Assembly: GCA_036381175.1 (NCBI GenBank)
Contig: DASVDI010000053.1
Span: 1-64,000 of the forward strand
Length of the DNA stretch: 64,000 bases
DNA from: JAJUFS01 sp036381175
Lineage (GTDB): Bacteria > Pseudomonadota > Gammaproteobacteria > Natronospirales > JAJUFS01
Direction of reading: 5' to 3'
Part shown: one piece after another, positions 1 through 9,265 of the stretch
How positions within the stretch are numbered: the stretch's first letter is position 1
Layout of the letters: each line of letters starts with the position of its first letter
The notes under the pieces: model-generated
What the model saw: only the letters and a program-made list of their open reading frames with translations
The model's database searches: none
What the model was told of the DNA's origin: nothing
Position numbers and translations under genes: made by a program

Positions 1-280
1 GTTCATCGAAGCCGGCCAGGATGGCAAACGCTGGATCAAGCGGATGGATCTTGCGGAGAAGCGCATTACCGCGCTCGCACCCGTGCTCGAAGGCAGCGAG
101 GATTTTGTGTTCCTGCCGGATGGCCGCCTGCTGATGGCGAGGCAGCGCGCCTTGTTCATTTGGAACGGTGACGCATGGCAGGAATTCGCGCGCTTTGATT
201 CGCTGCCCGGCACGATCACGCGGCTCGCCGTAAGCCCTGATGCAAAACGCCTGTTGATGGTTGTCGCGGAGGCCGGCTGA
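1..280 (+). CDS. C-terminal end of a beta-propeller-like protein (5' truncated by the window)
   Basis: An open frame runs in from the window edge and stops with TGA at 278-280; the start lies upstream. The visible 92 residues hold short strands with propeller-like turns, such as FLPDGRLLMA and LAVSPDAKRLLMV, spaced as in PD40/WD40-like or TolB-type repeats. This suggests the last blades of a propeller. No catalytic motif is visible. The next gene starts 1 bp after the stop, so the two are probably co-transcribed. Family assignment beyond 'propeller-like' is inference. Confidence 0.55.
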   Translation, partial: FIEAGQDGKRWIKRMDLAEKRITALAPVLEGSEDFVFLPDGRLLMARQRALFIWNGDAWQEFARFDSLPGTITRLAVSPDAKRLLMVVAEAG

Positions 281-281
281 G

Positions 282-1844
282 ATGAGTGAACGTGACGAGA
301 GGCTTGAGTCCGACGAGGAAACCCGGTTATTGCTGCGCAACTTGCGACCGGAAGATCATCCGGCGTTGAGCCATTTGATGGGACGCGCGTATTCCGGCAT
401 TGATGACAGCCGCTGGTCGAAGGATGAGTTCGTCGCGCAACTCAATCGCTTTCCCGAAGGGCAGTTGTGCATCGAGGACAAGGGCGAAGTCGTTGCTGCC
501 GCGCTGACCTTGATCGTGAATTACGCGCGTTTCGGAGACCGTCACACCTACGAGCAGATCACCGGTGACGGTTATTTCACGACGCACGATCCGAACGGCG
601 ATGTGCTTTACGGTGTCGATGTCTTCGTGGATCCCGAGTATCGCGGCATGCGACTCGGGCGACGGCTGTACGATGCGCGCAAGGATCTGTGTCGCAATCT
701 CAATTTGCGCGCCATCGTCGCAGGCGGACGCATACCCGGGTATCACAAGCATGCGAAGGAATTGTCGCCGGAAGAATACGTGCAGCAGGTCCGGCAGCGC
801 GAACTCCACGATCCCATCCTGAGTTTCCAGCTCGCTAACGATTTCCAGGCACGAAGGGTGATCCGCAATTATTTGCCGGACGACAAGGATTCGCTGGGTT
901 ACGCGACCGTGCTCGAGTGGAGCAACATTCATTACGAGGAAACCGAAACGCCGGTCATCGAAACGCGCAAGACGACGATCCGCGTCGGCACTGTGCAATG
1001 GCAGATGCGCAGCATGAAGTCGGTCGAGGAACTCATGGGGCAGGTGGAGTTTTTCGTGGATGCGCTGGCGGGTTACAACGCGGACTTTGCGTTGTTCCCC
1101 GAATATTTCAACGCGCCGCTGATGGGCCGTTACAACGAACTCAGTCCGGCGGAAGCGATGCGCAAGCTCGCGGACTATACCGATGACATTGTCGAGCAGT
1201 TCAAGGAGCTCGCGGTTTCCTACAACATCAACATCATCGCCGGCAGCATGCCGGTGTATGAAGAAACCGGTTTGTACAATGTCGCGTGGCTGTTTCGCCG
1301 CGATGGCAGCTGTGAGCGACAGTACAAGTTGCATGTCACGCCGGACGAGAAAAAATACTGGGGCACGCGGGGCGGTGATCGCCTGCAGGTGTTCGAGACC
1401 GATGCCGGAACGATCGGAATCCTGATCTGTTACGACGCAGAATTTCCCGAACTGCCACGGTTGCTGTCCGATCGTGGTATGCAAATCTTGTTTGTGCCGT
1501 ACTGGGTGGACACGAAGAACGGTTATTTGCGTGTGCAACGTTGCGCGCAGGCGCGCGCGATCGAGAATGAATGCTACGTGGCGATCACGGGCAGTGTCGG
1601 CAACTTGCCACGTGTGGAGAATGCGGACATCCAGTATTCACAGTCCGCAATTTACACGCCGGCCGATTTCGCATTCCCGCATGACGGCATTGCGGCGGAA
1701 TCCACACCCAATACCGAAACCACGTTGATCGTTGATCTTGATCTCGAGAAGCTGAAGGAATTGCGCGACGAAGGCGCGGTGCAGAATTATCGGGATCGCC
1801 GGCGTGATCTTTACCAGGTGCGCTGGCTGCCGGACGATCAGTAA
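282..1844 (+). CDS. Bifunctional GNAT acetyltransferase / carbon-nitrogen hydrolase (nitrilase superfamily) fusion
   Basis: A 520-residue protein with two domains. Residues about 20-215 resemble a GNAT acyl-CoA transferase, with the acyl-CoA loop-like segment RGMRLGRRLYDARKDL. Residues about 235-500 form a nitrilase-superfamily amidase. The catalytic triad is visible: Glu274 in FPEYF, Lys349 in YKLHVTP and Cys383 in LICYDAEFPE. This fusion is a known family of about 500-520 residues that acts on unidentified amides and amines; the substrate cannot be read from sequence. ATG 282 was chosen over an upstream TTG at 261 because it avoids a 20-bp overlap with the previous gene. A strong terminator follows 16 bp after the stop. 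Confidence 0.9.
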   Translation: MSERDERLESDEETRLLLRNLRPEDHPALSHLMGRAYSGIDDSRWSKDEFVAQLNRFPEGQLCIEDKGEVVAAALTLIVNYARFGDRHTYEQITGDGYFTTHDPNGDVLYGVDVFVDPEYRGMRLGRRLYDARKDLCRNLNLRAIVAGGRIPGYHKHAKELSPEEYVQQVRQRELHDPILSFQLANDFQARRVIRNYLPDDKDSLGYATVLEWSNIHYEETETPVIETRKTTIRVGTVQWQMRSMKSVEELMGQVEFFVDALAGYNADFALFPEYFNAPLMGRYNELSPAEAMRKLADYTDDIVEQFKELAVSYNINIIAGSMPVYEETGLYNVAWLFRRDGSCERQYKLHVTPDEKKYWGTRGGDRLQVFETDAGTIGILICYDAEFPELPRLLSDRGMQILFVPYWVDTKNGYLRVQRCAQARAIENECYVAITGSVGNLPRVENADIQYSQSAIYTPADFAFPHDGIAAESTPNTETTLIVDLDLEKLKELRDEGAVQNYRDRRRDLYQVRWLPDDQ

Positions 1845-1860
1845 GGAATACGACGTGTTA

Positions 1861-1892
1861 AAAAAAAGGCCCGCCAATTGGCGGGCCTTTTT
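1861..1892. terminator. Bidirectional rho-independent terminator
   Basis: A perfect palindrome centred on GGCCCGCCAATTGGCGGGCC has an A-run on its left and a T-run on its right. It therefore gives a U-tract on both strands. It sits between the convergent GNAT-nitrilase gene and the secreted hydrolase gene and can serve both. Confidence 0.9.
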
Positions 1893-1906
1893 GTTGATGA
1901 TGTTTA

Positions 1907-4216
1907 TCAGCGACGCCGAAACACCAAGACGAACGGCAACAGCCAGAATAATGAACCGCCACCACCGGAGCCGTTGTTCGGTCCGTCACCGGGTTCACCG
2001 CCGGGTTCACCACCGGGTTCACCGCCGGGTTCATCGCCGGGTTCGCCGCCAGGTTCATCACCGCCTCCACCTCCCGGCGCTTTCGGTACTTCGTCGTTCA
2101 CTGTCGGTAAGGGTTCGAAACCACTGATGAAGTCCGTGCGTGGAAGCGCCAACGGAGTACGCGACATAGAAGAAAAGGCGACGTAGGTACAGCAATGGAT
2201 TTCCAGTTCAGATGCAGATGCGGAAGGTCCTATCGTGTATTCAAAGGATGTTCCCATCGCAGGCATATGAGCAACGAGTGTTTCGACTACCGGACCAGAT
2301 GGAGGCTGGCCGCTCACCAGTCCCGTCGCGTCGACGGGGTACACCGGCGATGTCACCCATGTCATAACACCTTGATAATTGGTGTCGCTCCAATACCGGT
2401 CAGTTGTCGAAAAGAAACTTCTAGTGTCGAAGATGAATCCATTATCGGTGATCGGGACATAAAAGGGATGCCCAGCGGGAGGCTGCTGTCTGTCCTGCAC
2501 ATTGAATGTGACAGTACTTGTGGCTCTATTAAAGTTGCCTGCAATGATGGAAAGGCCGAGTGGAGTACTGATACGAATGTGAATTAGATCTCCCGCTTCA
2601 CTACTTGTCGTTCGGAATTCGAGTACGCATTCGTTCAGGCTAACGTTCTGAGGAAGATTGAGAGCTTCACATTCCAGCGCGTAAAACCTGGTGGGGTCAC
2701 CTATCAGATAGCTCAGATCCAGGTCGAATTCATGCAGGTCAGCGACTTCGATTGGTGTTTCGACGTCTGGGCCGGCGTTCGTGAAGGCGGGAGGAATCCA
2801 TGGCTCGAACGGTATGGTTGTGAATTGCAGATTTTCCGGCGTGAACGCGAAGTCGGCGAGTACCGGTATCTCCTCGGTCTCGTTTCGGTCAGCGGAAACG
2901 ATACGTCCAATGGCCTGCATAAACGGCAGGGTCACACGATAGTTGGCGTGGATCTTTGCCAGCCAACCGGAAAAAACCGGATCGTCTTCATTGTTGAAGT
3001 CGCCACGTTCGACGCCATCGAAAGAATGTTCAGCACCGGCATAGACAATAGCTTCAAGAAACTGATCGAAATTCGGATCCGCCATGGCAGCGTCGATGCG
3101 TGGTTTGCAATCGCCGTTGTCGAACCAGTCTTCGCGCGCGGTCGGCTCGCGGTTCTGCTTGTCGTCTACCCAGATGTCGTCGTTCTCGCCATGGAGCATG
3201 AGGAAAGGTGCATACGGACGCCAAGTGCTGCCCGCGTCGGCACCGCCGTACGCGCCGAATAATCCGCAGCCGCCGTAGTAATCAAAGAAGGCAGCAAATC
3301 GTCGCCGTTCGAGTTGTAGCGGCAGTTCCGCGTTCATCGGATTCGCGTCGCCGAGCGCGCGTTCGGCATGTGCCGTAGCCATTACGGTCTGGCCGCCGTG
3401 CGAGGTGCCGTAGAGAAAGATGCGTTCGTGGTCGATGACGAGCCCGGCGATCATGTCGCTAATGTAGTCGACACCGGTCATCGGCGTGCCCAAGGTCGGG
3501 CTGTTGTCATCGTCATTGCGGCTGGTCGGAGTTGCGATGAATCGGCCCTTGCGAATGCCCGCGAGGAAATCCCAGGCCGCGTCCATGTCATAGGCGCGCT
3601 CCATGACTTCGGAGACGCCGGAGCGATTGTTGTGATCACTGAAGCCCGGCCGTTCGGGATCGAACGGATGATTGGCGTAATCGGGAACCGGCTCGTCGTC
3701 GTCCTCGGGAAACAGGCCGATGACAGTACTCGTCGCGCGGTAATCATCACCGCCGACCTCGCCATCCGGATTCATTTCGATATCCAGAATGCGCTGGTCG
3801 CCGTCAGTATTTGGCAACAGGTAGCGCGAGTGAAAGCTGTCAACATGCAGGCCAACGATGCCGAGATCGTTGGTGTACTGCTTCACCCATTGTTTGTGCT
3901 TTGAGTTCAGGCCCTTGTTGTGATTGCCCTCGGAATACATCGAACCGGATCCATGCGCGAAGACGATTGCGGGCAGCGGTTCGCCCGTTACCCGGTCGTT
4001 CGGCACGAACAGGTAGCCGATGATCGGAATACCTTCTGGGTGAATTTCGGTCTTCGCTGTGAACGTGACGGGGTAGCAGGTGACGTTATCGCCGACGTCC
4101 TCGGCCGACGGGCAGGTCTCGTAGATGGGATCGCCGGGTTCGGCACGTGACAGTGTCGTGGCCGATCCCAGCAGGATTGCAATCAGAAAAACGAAGCGGG
4201 AATGGTGATAACGCAT
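1907..4216 (-). CDS. Secreted alpha/beta hydrolase with Gly/Pro-rich linker and GlyGly-CTERM-like tail
   Basis: A 769-residue exported protein. A signal peptide of about 25 residues begins at MRYHHSRFVFLIAILLG; ATG 4216 has a textbook AAGGAGG upstream, unlike the in-frame start at 4258. Residues about 45-420 form a dienelactone-hydrolase-like domain with an oxyanion-type AHGSGS, nucleophile Ser272 in GTSHGG and a probable catalytic His397 in AEHSFDG. The next roughly 260 residues are a beta-rich region of unknown role. The end is a Gly/Pro/Glu linker, then GSGGGGS, a hydrophobic stretch and RRR. That architecture matches GlyGly-CTERM sorting tails, which rhombosortase cleaves in bacteria with type II secretion. 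Hydrolase substrate unknown (ester or lactone likely). Confidence 0.85.
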   Translation of the reverse strand: MRYHHSRFVFLIAILLGSATTLSRAEPGDPIYETCPSAEDVGDNVTCYPVTFTAKTEIHPEGIPIIGYLFVPNDRVTGEPLPAIVFAHGSGSMYSEGNHNKGLNSKHKQWVKQYTNDLGIVGLHVDSFHSRYLLPNTDGDQRILDIEMNPDGEVGGDDYRATSTVIGLFPEDDDEPVPDYANHPFDPERPGFSDHNNRSGVSEVMERAYDMDAAWDFLAGIRKGRFIATPTSRNDDDNSPTLGTPMTGVDYISDMIAGLVIDHERIFLYGTSHGGQTVMATAHAERALGDANPMNAELPLQLERRRFAAFFDYYGGCGLFGAYGGADAGSTWRPYAPFLMLHGENDDIWVDDKQNREPTAREDWFDNGDCKPRIDAAMADPNFDQFLEAIVYAGAEHSFDGVERGDFNNEDDPVFSGWLAKIHANYRVTLPFMQAIGRIVSADRNETEEIPVLADFAFTPENLQFTTIPFEPWIPPAFTNAGPDVETPIEVADLHEFDLDLSYLIGDPTRFYALECEALNLPQNVSLNECVLEFRTTSSEAGDLIHIRISTPLGLSIIAGNFNRATSTVTFNVQDRQQPPAGHPFYVPITDNGFIFDTRSFFSTTDRYWSDTNYQGVMTWVTSPVYPVDATGLVSGQPPSGPVVETLVAHMPAMGTSFEYTIGPSASASELEIHCCTYVAFSSMSRTPLALPRTDFISGFEPLPTVNDEVPKAPGGGGGDEPGGEPGDEPGGEPGGEPGGEPGDGPNNGSGGGGSLFWLLPFVLVFRRR
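1991..2062. repeat. 12-bp tandem repeat (about six units) inside the hydrolase linker
   Basis: Six consecutive 12-bp units related to GGGTTCACCGCC encode the PGGE/PGDE linker of the secreted hydrolase on the minus strand. Units differ by one to three bases. An array with unit length divisible by three can change copy number without breaking the frame. Confidence 0.85.
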
Positions 4217-4314
4217 CTCGGCCTCCTTGAGGCATTCGTCCGTGAGATGCGCATCCAATCAGAGCGGAGAAAACGGGTAAAGAAAGTCTCGGGCTATTCC
4301 TTAAATGACCGGCC

Positions 4315-7300
4315 TCACGCGGTTTCTTCCCGTCCCGTCCATTCGAGAATCGCTTCCACCAGCCGGGTTTCCTCGACGGGCTTCAACAGGTAATCGTTGA
4401 TGCCGGCGGCGACGGCGGCTTCGTAGGTTTCCGGTTGTACGTTCGCGCTCACGGCGAGCAGTGGCAGGCGAGTGTTACCGCCCGCGCGAATGCGGCGCGC
4501 CACTTCAAGGCCGTCCATGTCAGGCATGTGGATATCGAGCAGCGCGATATCGATGTCGCGTGATTCTTTCAGCGCCTGCAATACCGCGCCGCCGCTGTCG
4601 GCTTCTGTCACCGCGGCGCCATGCAGTTCGAGAATCTTCTTCAGGTAATAGCGATTGATGCGATTGTCGTCGGCGACGAGGATGTTGAGCGTGCTGAGCG
4701 ATTGGCGCGCTGCTGGTGCGGCGTCGATTTCGAGATCCTGCGAGGTCACACCGAGCAGGCCCAGGATGCGTCGCAGTTGTCCCTCGCGGTGCCCGACTTT
4801 CTGGATGCAGACAGCGCCACAGGCCTCACCCAGCGAACGCAACGCTTCGTGATCGATGGAAGCCGCGAGGCACAGGCGCGGCACGTTCGCCGGCAGGCGT
4901 TCGCAGAGCGCGCGCAGTACGCCGGTGTCGCCCAGCTGCGCACGCGGGATGCCGATGATGGCGATGTCGGTATTGTCATCGGGCGGCATCACCAGTTCCG
5001 CAAACGAACTCACGTTCGCGCCCCAATGCACGAGCCGCGCGCGCATGGCGTCGCGGGAATGTTCGTTCGCATCGATGAGCAGTACGCTACGTCCGGCCAG
5101 CGGCTTGCCGTAGCCGTAACGGTTTTCCGGATTGCGATCCGCAACCAGCGGCAGCTCGATCGCGATGCGCGTTCCCTGGCCGGGAACGCTGTCGAGTTCG
5201 ATGCGCCCGCCCATGGCTTCACACAGTTTCTTGGTGATGACGAGGCCAAGCCCCGTGCCCGTGTAACGACCGCTGAGGCTGACGTTGCCGCGCTCGAAGG
5301 CCTGGAACAGGCGCGCGCGATCTTCCGCAGTGATGCCGCGGCCGGTGTCGGTGACACTGATGCGCAGCCGATCCTCGTGCTGTTCCACACGCACGAGCAC
5401 GTGGCCGCTGTCGGTAAATTTCAATGCGTTGCCGACAAGATTCGTCACCATCTGCCGCAGCCGCACCGGATCGCCGCGCAAACCGTCGGGCAGGTCCGCA
5501 TCGACGTGACCGACAAGCTCGAGATTTTTCTCGTAGGCAATCGGCGTGAGCGCGTCGAGCGTGTCGGAAATGCACTGGCGCAGGTCGTAGCCGGTGTTGT
5601 CGATCATCAGCTTGCCGGCTTCGATCTTGGAAACATCAAGCACGTCGTTGATGATGCCGAGCAGGGACGTGGCGGATTTCTCGATGGTTTCCAGGTAATC
5701 ACGCTGGTCGTGATCAAGCGTGGATTTCGTCAGCAGGCGCGTGAAGCCGAGAATGCCGTTCATCGGCGTACGGATTTCATGGCTCATGTTGGCTAGGAAT
5801 TCGGACTTCAGTCGCGATGCATCCACCGCGCGCTGTTGTGCGGCGTCGAGCTCGATGTTCTTGATCTCCATCGCCTCCACCGCGTGGCGCAGATCCTGCG
5901 TCGCGAGTTCGACTTTTTCTTCGAGTTCCGAAAGAAAATGTGTCTTGATGCGATCGGCTTCGCGCAACCGTTGAGTGATGTCGCGTTCGCGCGCGAGCTT
6001 GCGTTGCAGGGAAAGCAAATACGCCGCCAGCGAGCCGAGGGTCACCAGCGCGTACAGCGCATACGCCCACCAGGTCAGCCACCACGGCGGCAGTACGGTG
6101 AAATCCAGCGTTGCGGTTTGTGGGACTTCGACGATGCCGTCGATGGCGCGCACTTCGAGTTGATAACTGCCGGGATCAAGATTCGTGAAACTGAATTCGT
6201 TCAGGCGCCCAATGTCCAGCCAGTCGTCGGAGAATCCTTTCAGGCGCAGCTTGTAGCGATTGTTCTCCGGCATCAGGTAATCGAGCAGGCCGAACTTGAT
6301 GCGGATGACCTTGTCCTCGTATTGGAATTCGAGATTGTCCGCGAGCGGCCAGACCTTGGTGTCGTTGCCGCGGAAACTCAGTACGTCGGAAATCAACAAC
6401 TCCTGCGGCGGTGTCGCGAAACGGATTTCAGACGGACGAAACAACAGCGGGCCGCTCACCCCGGACAGGATGGCTAGACCGTCCGGCCAGCTATGAAATC
6501 CTGCCATGTAGGGCTGATAACTGGGTACACCATCGTCCTGGGTTATCAGTTCGAACGTGCCGCTTTCAAGGTGATAGTTGACGAAGCCGTGACCGCTGAA
6601 TAGTACGAGTGTGCCGGGTTTCGATTCGAAAACACCCGAAAATGCGGTGGCGGCCAGCGGCGTTTCACTGAATAACCGTGCGAGACCCGAGATTGTGCCG
6701 GTATCGTCCAGCTCGGCGCGGAACACGCCGTCGCCGGTGCCGATCAAGGCTTCGTCATCGGCGAGCGGGTGCACGAAGGTGACAAAGGGTTTGTTCCATA
6801 TTTCACTGTCGCTGAAAGCGTCGGTGAATACGGTGAGTTGTTCATGGGTATTGCGATCGTAACGGTTGAGCCCTGTGAACGAGCCGGCCCAGATGTCTTC
6901 GTGGCGACCGAAAGACAGATGATTGGCCGTGCGGGTTTGCGTATGCGCAGGCGTATTCTCAAGCGATCCGCGGCTGACCTCGAGCACGTCAATGGCGGGA
7001 TCGATGACATGGATGCCAAGTTTCGTGTTCAACAGCAGCGTGCTCGTGCGCGGATCAAACAGCAGTGTATGGAGCAGCCCCGAAAAATCCTTCAGCGGCG
7101 TGATCTCGCCGTCAAGATTCATGTGCATGGCTCCTCCGTCCGTGCTGATCCATAAACCGCCCTGATCCGGTACGAGCGTCATCCAGTTCACCGTCCTGAC
7201 CGGCTTGTCGCCGACGAGTCGGCCCTGAAGGATGCGTGGTGCGGCCAGCCGGCCGTCAAAAGCGATTTCGAAAATTGCGCTCTCATCATTCAGATAGAGC

Positions 7301-8460
7301 TTGTCGTCCACGCGTGCAATCGCGCGCGTCGTCTGAAAAAACGCGTGCTCGTTTCCCTCGATGCCGTTGATTGTCCAGAACTGGCGGGAAATCGCTGGCA
7401 CGATCCAGACGCCTTGCGAACCACCGATCAGCAAGTCGCCGTTTGCGGCAAGATCCATGTCCCAGGTGATGCCAGCTTCCATCGCATGAGGATGCGCGCC
7501 GGTCGGCAAGGGCACAATTTCTCCGGAGACACTGTTTACGTACAGAGTGCCCTTGTCAGTGCCGACCAGGACCGAATTTTCGCCGTACGGGCGAGCTTCC
7601 AGGAGGGACTGGCTGGCTTCTTTCCAGGGAATCGCGATGTCCGCGAGCACCGCGCCGTCGTCATCAAGAACTTTCATGGAGCTTTCGTAAAGGATCACGA
7701 TGCGACCATCCGGAAACGCGCTGATATCGCGAACGATCCCATCGTTCATTCCCTGCTGAAGATGCGTGGTGTCGATATCGTTGACCGGTTTACCCGTGTC
7801 GGCATCCAGTACGTGCAAGCCATTGCGGTAGGGCGCGAACCAGACGCGGTCCTTGTCGTCAATGAACAGTGAGTCGATACGGTTCCCGATTTGCCTGCCT
7901 TGTGACGGTATCCGGAAGATCGAGCGCAGCTCGCCGGTCGCGGGATCGAAACGGAACAGACCCGAGGAAAATGTGCCCAGCCAGAGCTGTCCCTGGGAGT
8001 CCGCCGCCATCGACCAGATCTTGTTGTCGAACTCGATGTCGCTGCCGTCTTCGGCGCGGCGAACATCGGGAACGTGCGTGCTGCGCGTGGCTTCGTCGAA
8101 CCAGGCAAGACCGCCACCCCAAGTGCCGATCCAGATGGTGCCGTCTGCCTCCGCGATGGCCTTGACGAAATAGTCCGGCAACCTGCTGCGCTCGCCGGCG
8201 TTCTGATTGAAGACGCGAAGTTCATGCCCGTCGTAGAGATACAGGCCGCCTTCCGTTCCAATCCACAGGCGGCCATCGCGGTCGCGGTGCACCGCATGCA
8301 CAACCGCTTCGATATTCATGCCTTGTGGCCCGAACTTCTCGAAATGCAGGTTATGCAGGGCGAACGAAAGCGGCAGTTCCTCGCCGTGTGCACTGAAAGG
8401 CAAAAGCAGAGGGCACAGCAAGAATAACGTCAGAAACCATCGGCACATCGAAGCAGACAC
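4315..8460 (-). CDS. Hybrid sensor histidine kinase with two-component-regulator propeller
   Basis: A 1381-residue membrane sensor. In order: signal peptide (about 1-26); a periplasmic propeller with repeats such as RLWIGTEGGLYLYD (about 45-650); a Y_Y_Y-type beta domain (about 700-770); one membrane helix (about 785-810); a coiled coil; HisKA with phospho-acceptor His894 in SHEIRTPMNG; HATPase with the G boxes TGRGI and GTGLGL; and two receiver domains. The second receiver is intact, with Asp1309 in LLDIHMPD. The first has lost its acceptor at the equivalent place (DIAIIGIPRA) and is probably a pseudo-receiver. There is no HPt domain in cis, but a separate HPt protein is encoded just upstream. 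Such sensors often control polysaccharide or nutrient use. The ligand is unknown. Confidence 0.93.
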   Translation of the reverse strand: MSASMCRWFLTLFLLCPLLLPFSAHGEELPLSFALHNLHFEKFGPQGMNIEAVVHAVHRDRDGRLWIGTEGGLYLYDGHELRVFNQNAGERSRLPDYFVKAIAEADGTIWIGTWGGGLAWFDEATRSTHVPDVRRAEDGSDIEFDNKIWSMAADSQGQLWLGTFSSGLFRFDPATGELRSIFRIPSQGRQIGNRIDSLFIDDKDRVWFAPYRNGLHVLDADTGKPVNDIDTTHLQQGMNDGIVRDISAFPDGRIVILYESSMKVLDDDGAVLADIAIPWKEASQSLLEARPYGENSVLVGTDKGTLYVNSVSGEIVPLPTGAHPHAMEAGITWDMDLAANGDLLIGGSQGVWIVPAISRQFWTINGIEGNEHAFFQTTRAIARVDDKLYLNDESAIFEIAFDGRLAAPRILQGRLVGDKPVRTVNWMTLVPDQGGLWISTDGGAMHMNLDGEITPLKDFSGLLHTLLFDPRTSTLLLNTKLGIHVIDPAIDVLEVSRGSLENTPAHTQTRTANHLSFGRHEDIWAGSFTGLNRYDRNTHEQLTVFTDAFSDSEIWNKPFVTFVHPLADDEALIGTGDGVFRAELDDTGTISGLARLFSETPLAATAFSGVFESKPGTLVLFSGHGFVNYHLESGTFELITQDDGVPSYQPYMAGFHSWPDGLAILSGVSGPLLFRPSEIRFATPPQELLISDVLSFRGNDTKVWPLADNLEFQYEDKVIRIKFGLLDYLMPENNRYKLRLKGFSDDWLDIGRLNEFSFTNLDPGSYQLEVRAIDGIVEVPQTATLDFTVLPPWWLTWWAYALYALVTLGSLAAYLLSLQRKLARERDITQRLREADRIKTHFLSELEEKVELATQDLRHAVEAMEIKNIELDAAQQRAVDASRLKSEFLANMSHEIRTPMNGILGFTRLLTKSTLDHDQRDYLETIEKSATSLLGIINDVLDVSKIEAGKLMIDNTGYDLRQCISDTLDALTPIAYEKNLELVGHVDADLPDGLRGDPVRLRQMVTNLVGNALKFTDSGHVLVRVEQHEDRLRISVTDTGRGITAEDRARLFQAFERGNVSLSGRYTGTGLGLVITKKLCEAMGGRIELDSVPGQGTRIAIELPLVADRNPENRYGYGKPLAGRSVLLIDANEHSRDAMRARLVHWGANVSSFAELVMPPDDNTDIAIIGIPRAQLGDTGVLRALCERLPANVPRLCLAASIDHEALRSLGEACGAVCIQKVGHREGQLRRILGLLGVTSQDLEIDAAPAARQSLSTLNILVADDNRINRYYLKKILELHGAAVTEADSGGAVLQALKESRDIDIALLDIHMPDMDGLEVARRIRAGGNTRLPLLAVSANVQPETYEAAVAAGINDYLLKPVEETRLVEAILEWTGREETA

Positions 8461-8485
8461 CGCCTGAAATGACGCAGGAAATAAT

Positions 8486-8509
8486 GCGGGCCGCGCGCAG
8501 GCGGCCCGC
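8486..8509. terminator. GC-rich hairpin, possible terminator or attenuator
   Basis: Nine-base-pair arms GCGGGCCGC and GCGGCCCGC flank a 6-nt loop. On the minus strand the hairpin is followed by an ATTATTT stretch. It lies between the small unknown gene and the hybrid kinase gene, so it may terminate or attenuate read-through. Confidence 0.5.
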
Positions 8510-8529
8510 CATGCGAACGGAAAACGGAT

Positions 8530-8847
8530 CTAGTCGCCACCGTCCCAGCTGTTGTTCTGTGCCATGGATGCTTCGCCGTAAGTATCGATTGCTGCAGTGA
8601 TCTGCTTGATTGCGACGTCGGCATCTTCCTGCACGATCTTGTCTGGATGCGTGACCGCGATCTGCTTGATACGCGCAACGGCCTCGTCGAGTGCGGCCAG
8701 TGCCTCCTCGTAATAACCGGCCTTGATGCCGGCTGCGGCCTCCAGCCGTTTTTTTGATCTCAACAGGCCTGGCGGCACATCGCGCAGGTGCGTGGCGTAT
8801 TCCTCCTGGAATTCCTTTCGAGTGAAACGTTTGCGGTAATTCGGCAT
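8530..8847 (-). CDS. Small conserved-looking helical protein of unknown function
   Basis: A 105-residue, mostly helical protein without signal peptide or membrane segment. The N-terminus is basic (MPNYRKRFTRKEF). The middle holds acidic helices and the tail is NNSWDGGD. The region EALAALDEAVARIKQIA has amphipathic repeat spacing, but no family was recognised. It lies between an HPt gene and the hybrid kinase gene on the same strand, so a role in that phosphorelay is possible but unproven. Confidence 0.6.
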   Translation of the reverse strand: MPNYRKRFTRKEFQEEYATHLRDVPPGLLRSKKRLEAAAGIKAGYYEEALAALDEAVARIKQIAVTHPDKIVQEDADVAIKQITAAIDTYGEASMAQNNSWDGGD

Positions 8848-8865
8848 GAGATGCTCCTTGGGCCC

Positions 8866-9195
8866 CTACCCAGTGTTTTCTTTTGCATGTTCCAGTGCAT
8901 GAAGGACACTTTTTATGTTGTTTTCGAATGCTCTGATGTGTTCGGCATTCTTTTCGTTATTTATCAGCGAGTTTTCCAGCGCCGCCGCTGCATCCCGCAA
9001 CCTGGCGAGCTTGCAGAACGCGGCCGAGCCTCGCACGGCGTGGACTTCCAGTCGCGCTGTGGCGAGGTCGGCGACACCCAGCGCCGTGTGAATTGCCGCC
9101 AGTTGTCGCGGCAAATCCTCCGCGAGCATGTCGCGGACGGGCGCGTCCAGGATGCGCACGGAGGCCAAAAGTTCGGCGGATTGCTCGTTTTGCAT
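8866..9195 (-). CDS. HPt (histidine phosphotransfer) domain protein
   Basis: A 109-residue all-helical protein with an HPt signature around His52 in VHAVRGSAAF, where canonical proteins read AHxLKGSA. The rest fits a stand-alone four-helix HPt module. It is encoded just upstream of, and on the same strand as, a hybrid kinase that ends in an intact receiver and lacks its own HPt. It is therefore the natural acceptor for phosphate from Asp1309 of that kinase. No matching response regulator with an output domain is present in the window. Confidence 0.75.
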   Translation of the reverse strand: MQNEQSAELLASVRILDAPVRDMLAEDLPRQLAAIHTALGVADLATARLEVHAVRGSAAFCKLARLRDAAAALENSLINNEKNAEHIRAFENNIKSVLHALEHAKENTG

Positions 9196-9265
9196 GAATC
9201 AAGAATCCCTGCTTATGTGAAATATGCACGGTAAAGCCCGCATGGGGCAAGGCGTGGGGACGATT

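Noticed and set aside
327..1538. 403-codon minus-strand ORF
   Set aside because: It is antisense to the GNAT-nitrilase gene, has no recognisable domain, and its composition is that of a codon-phase shadow.
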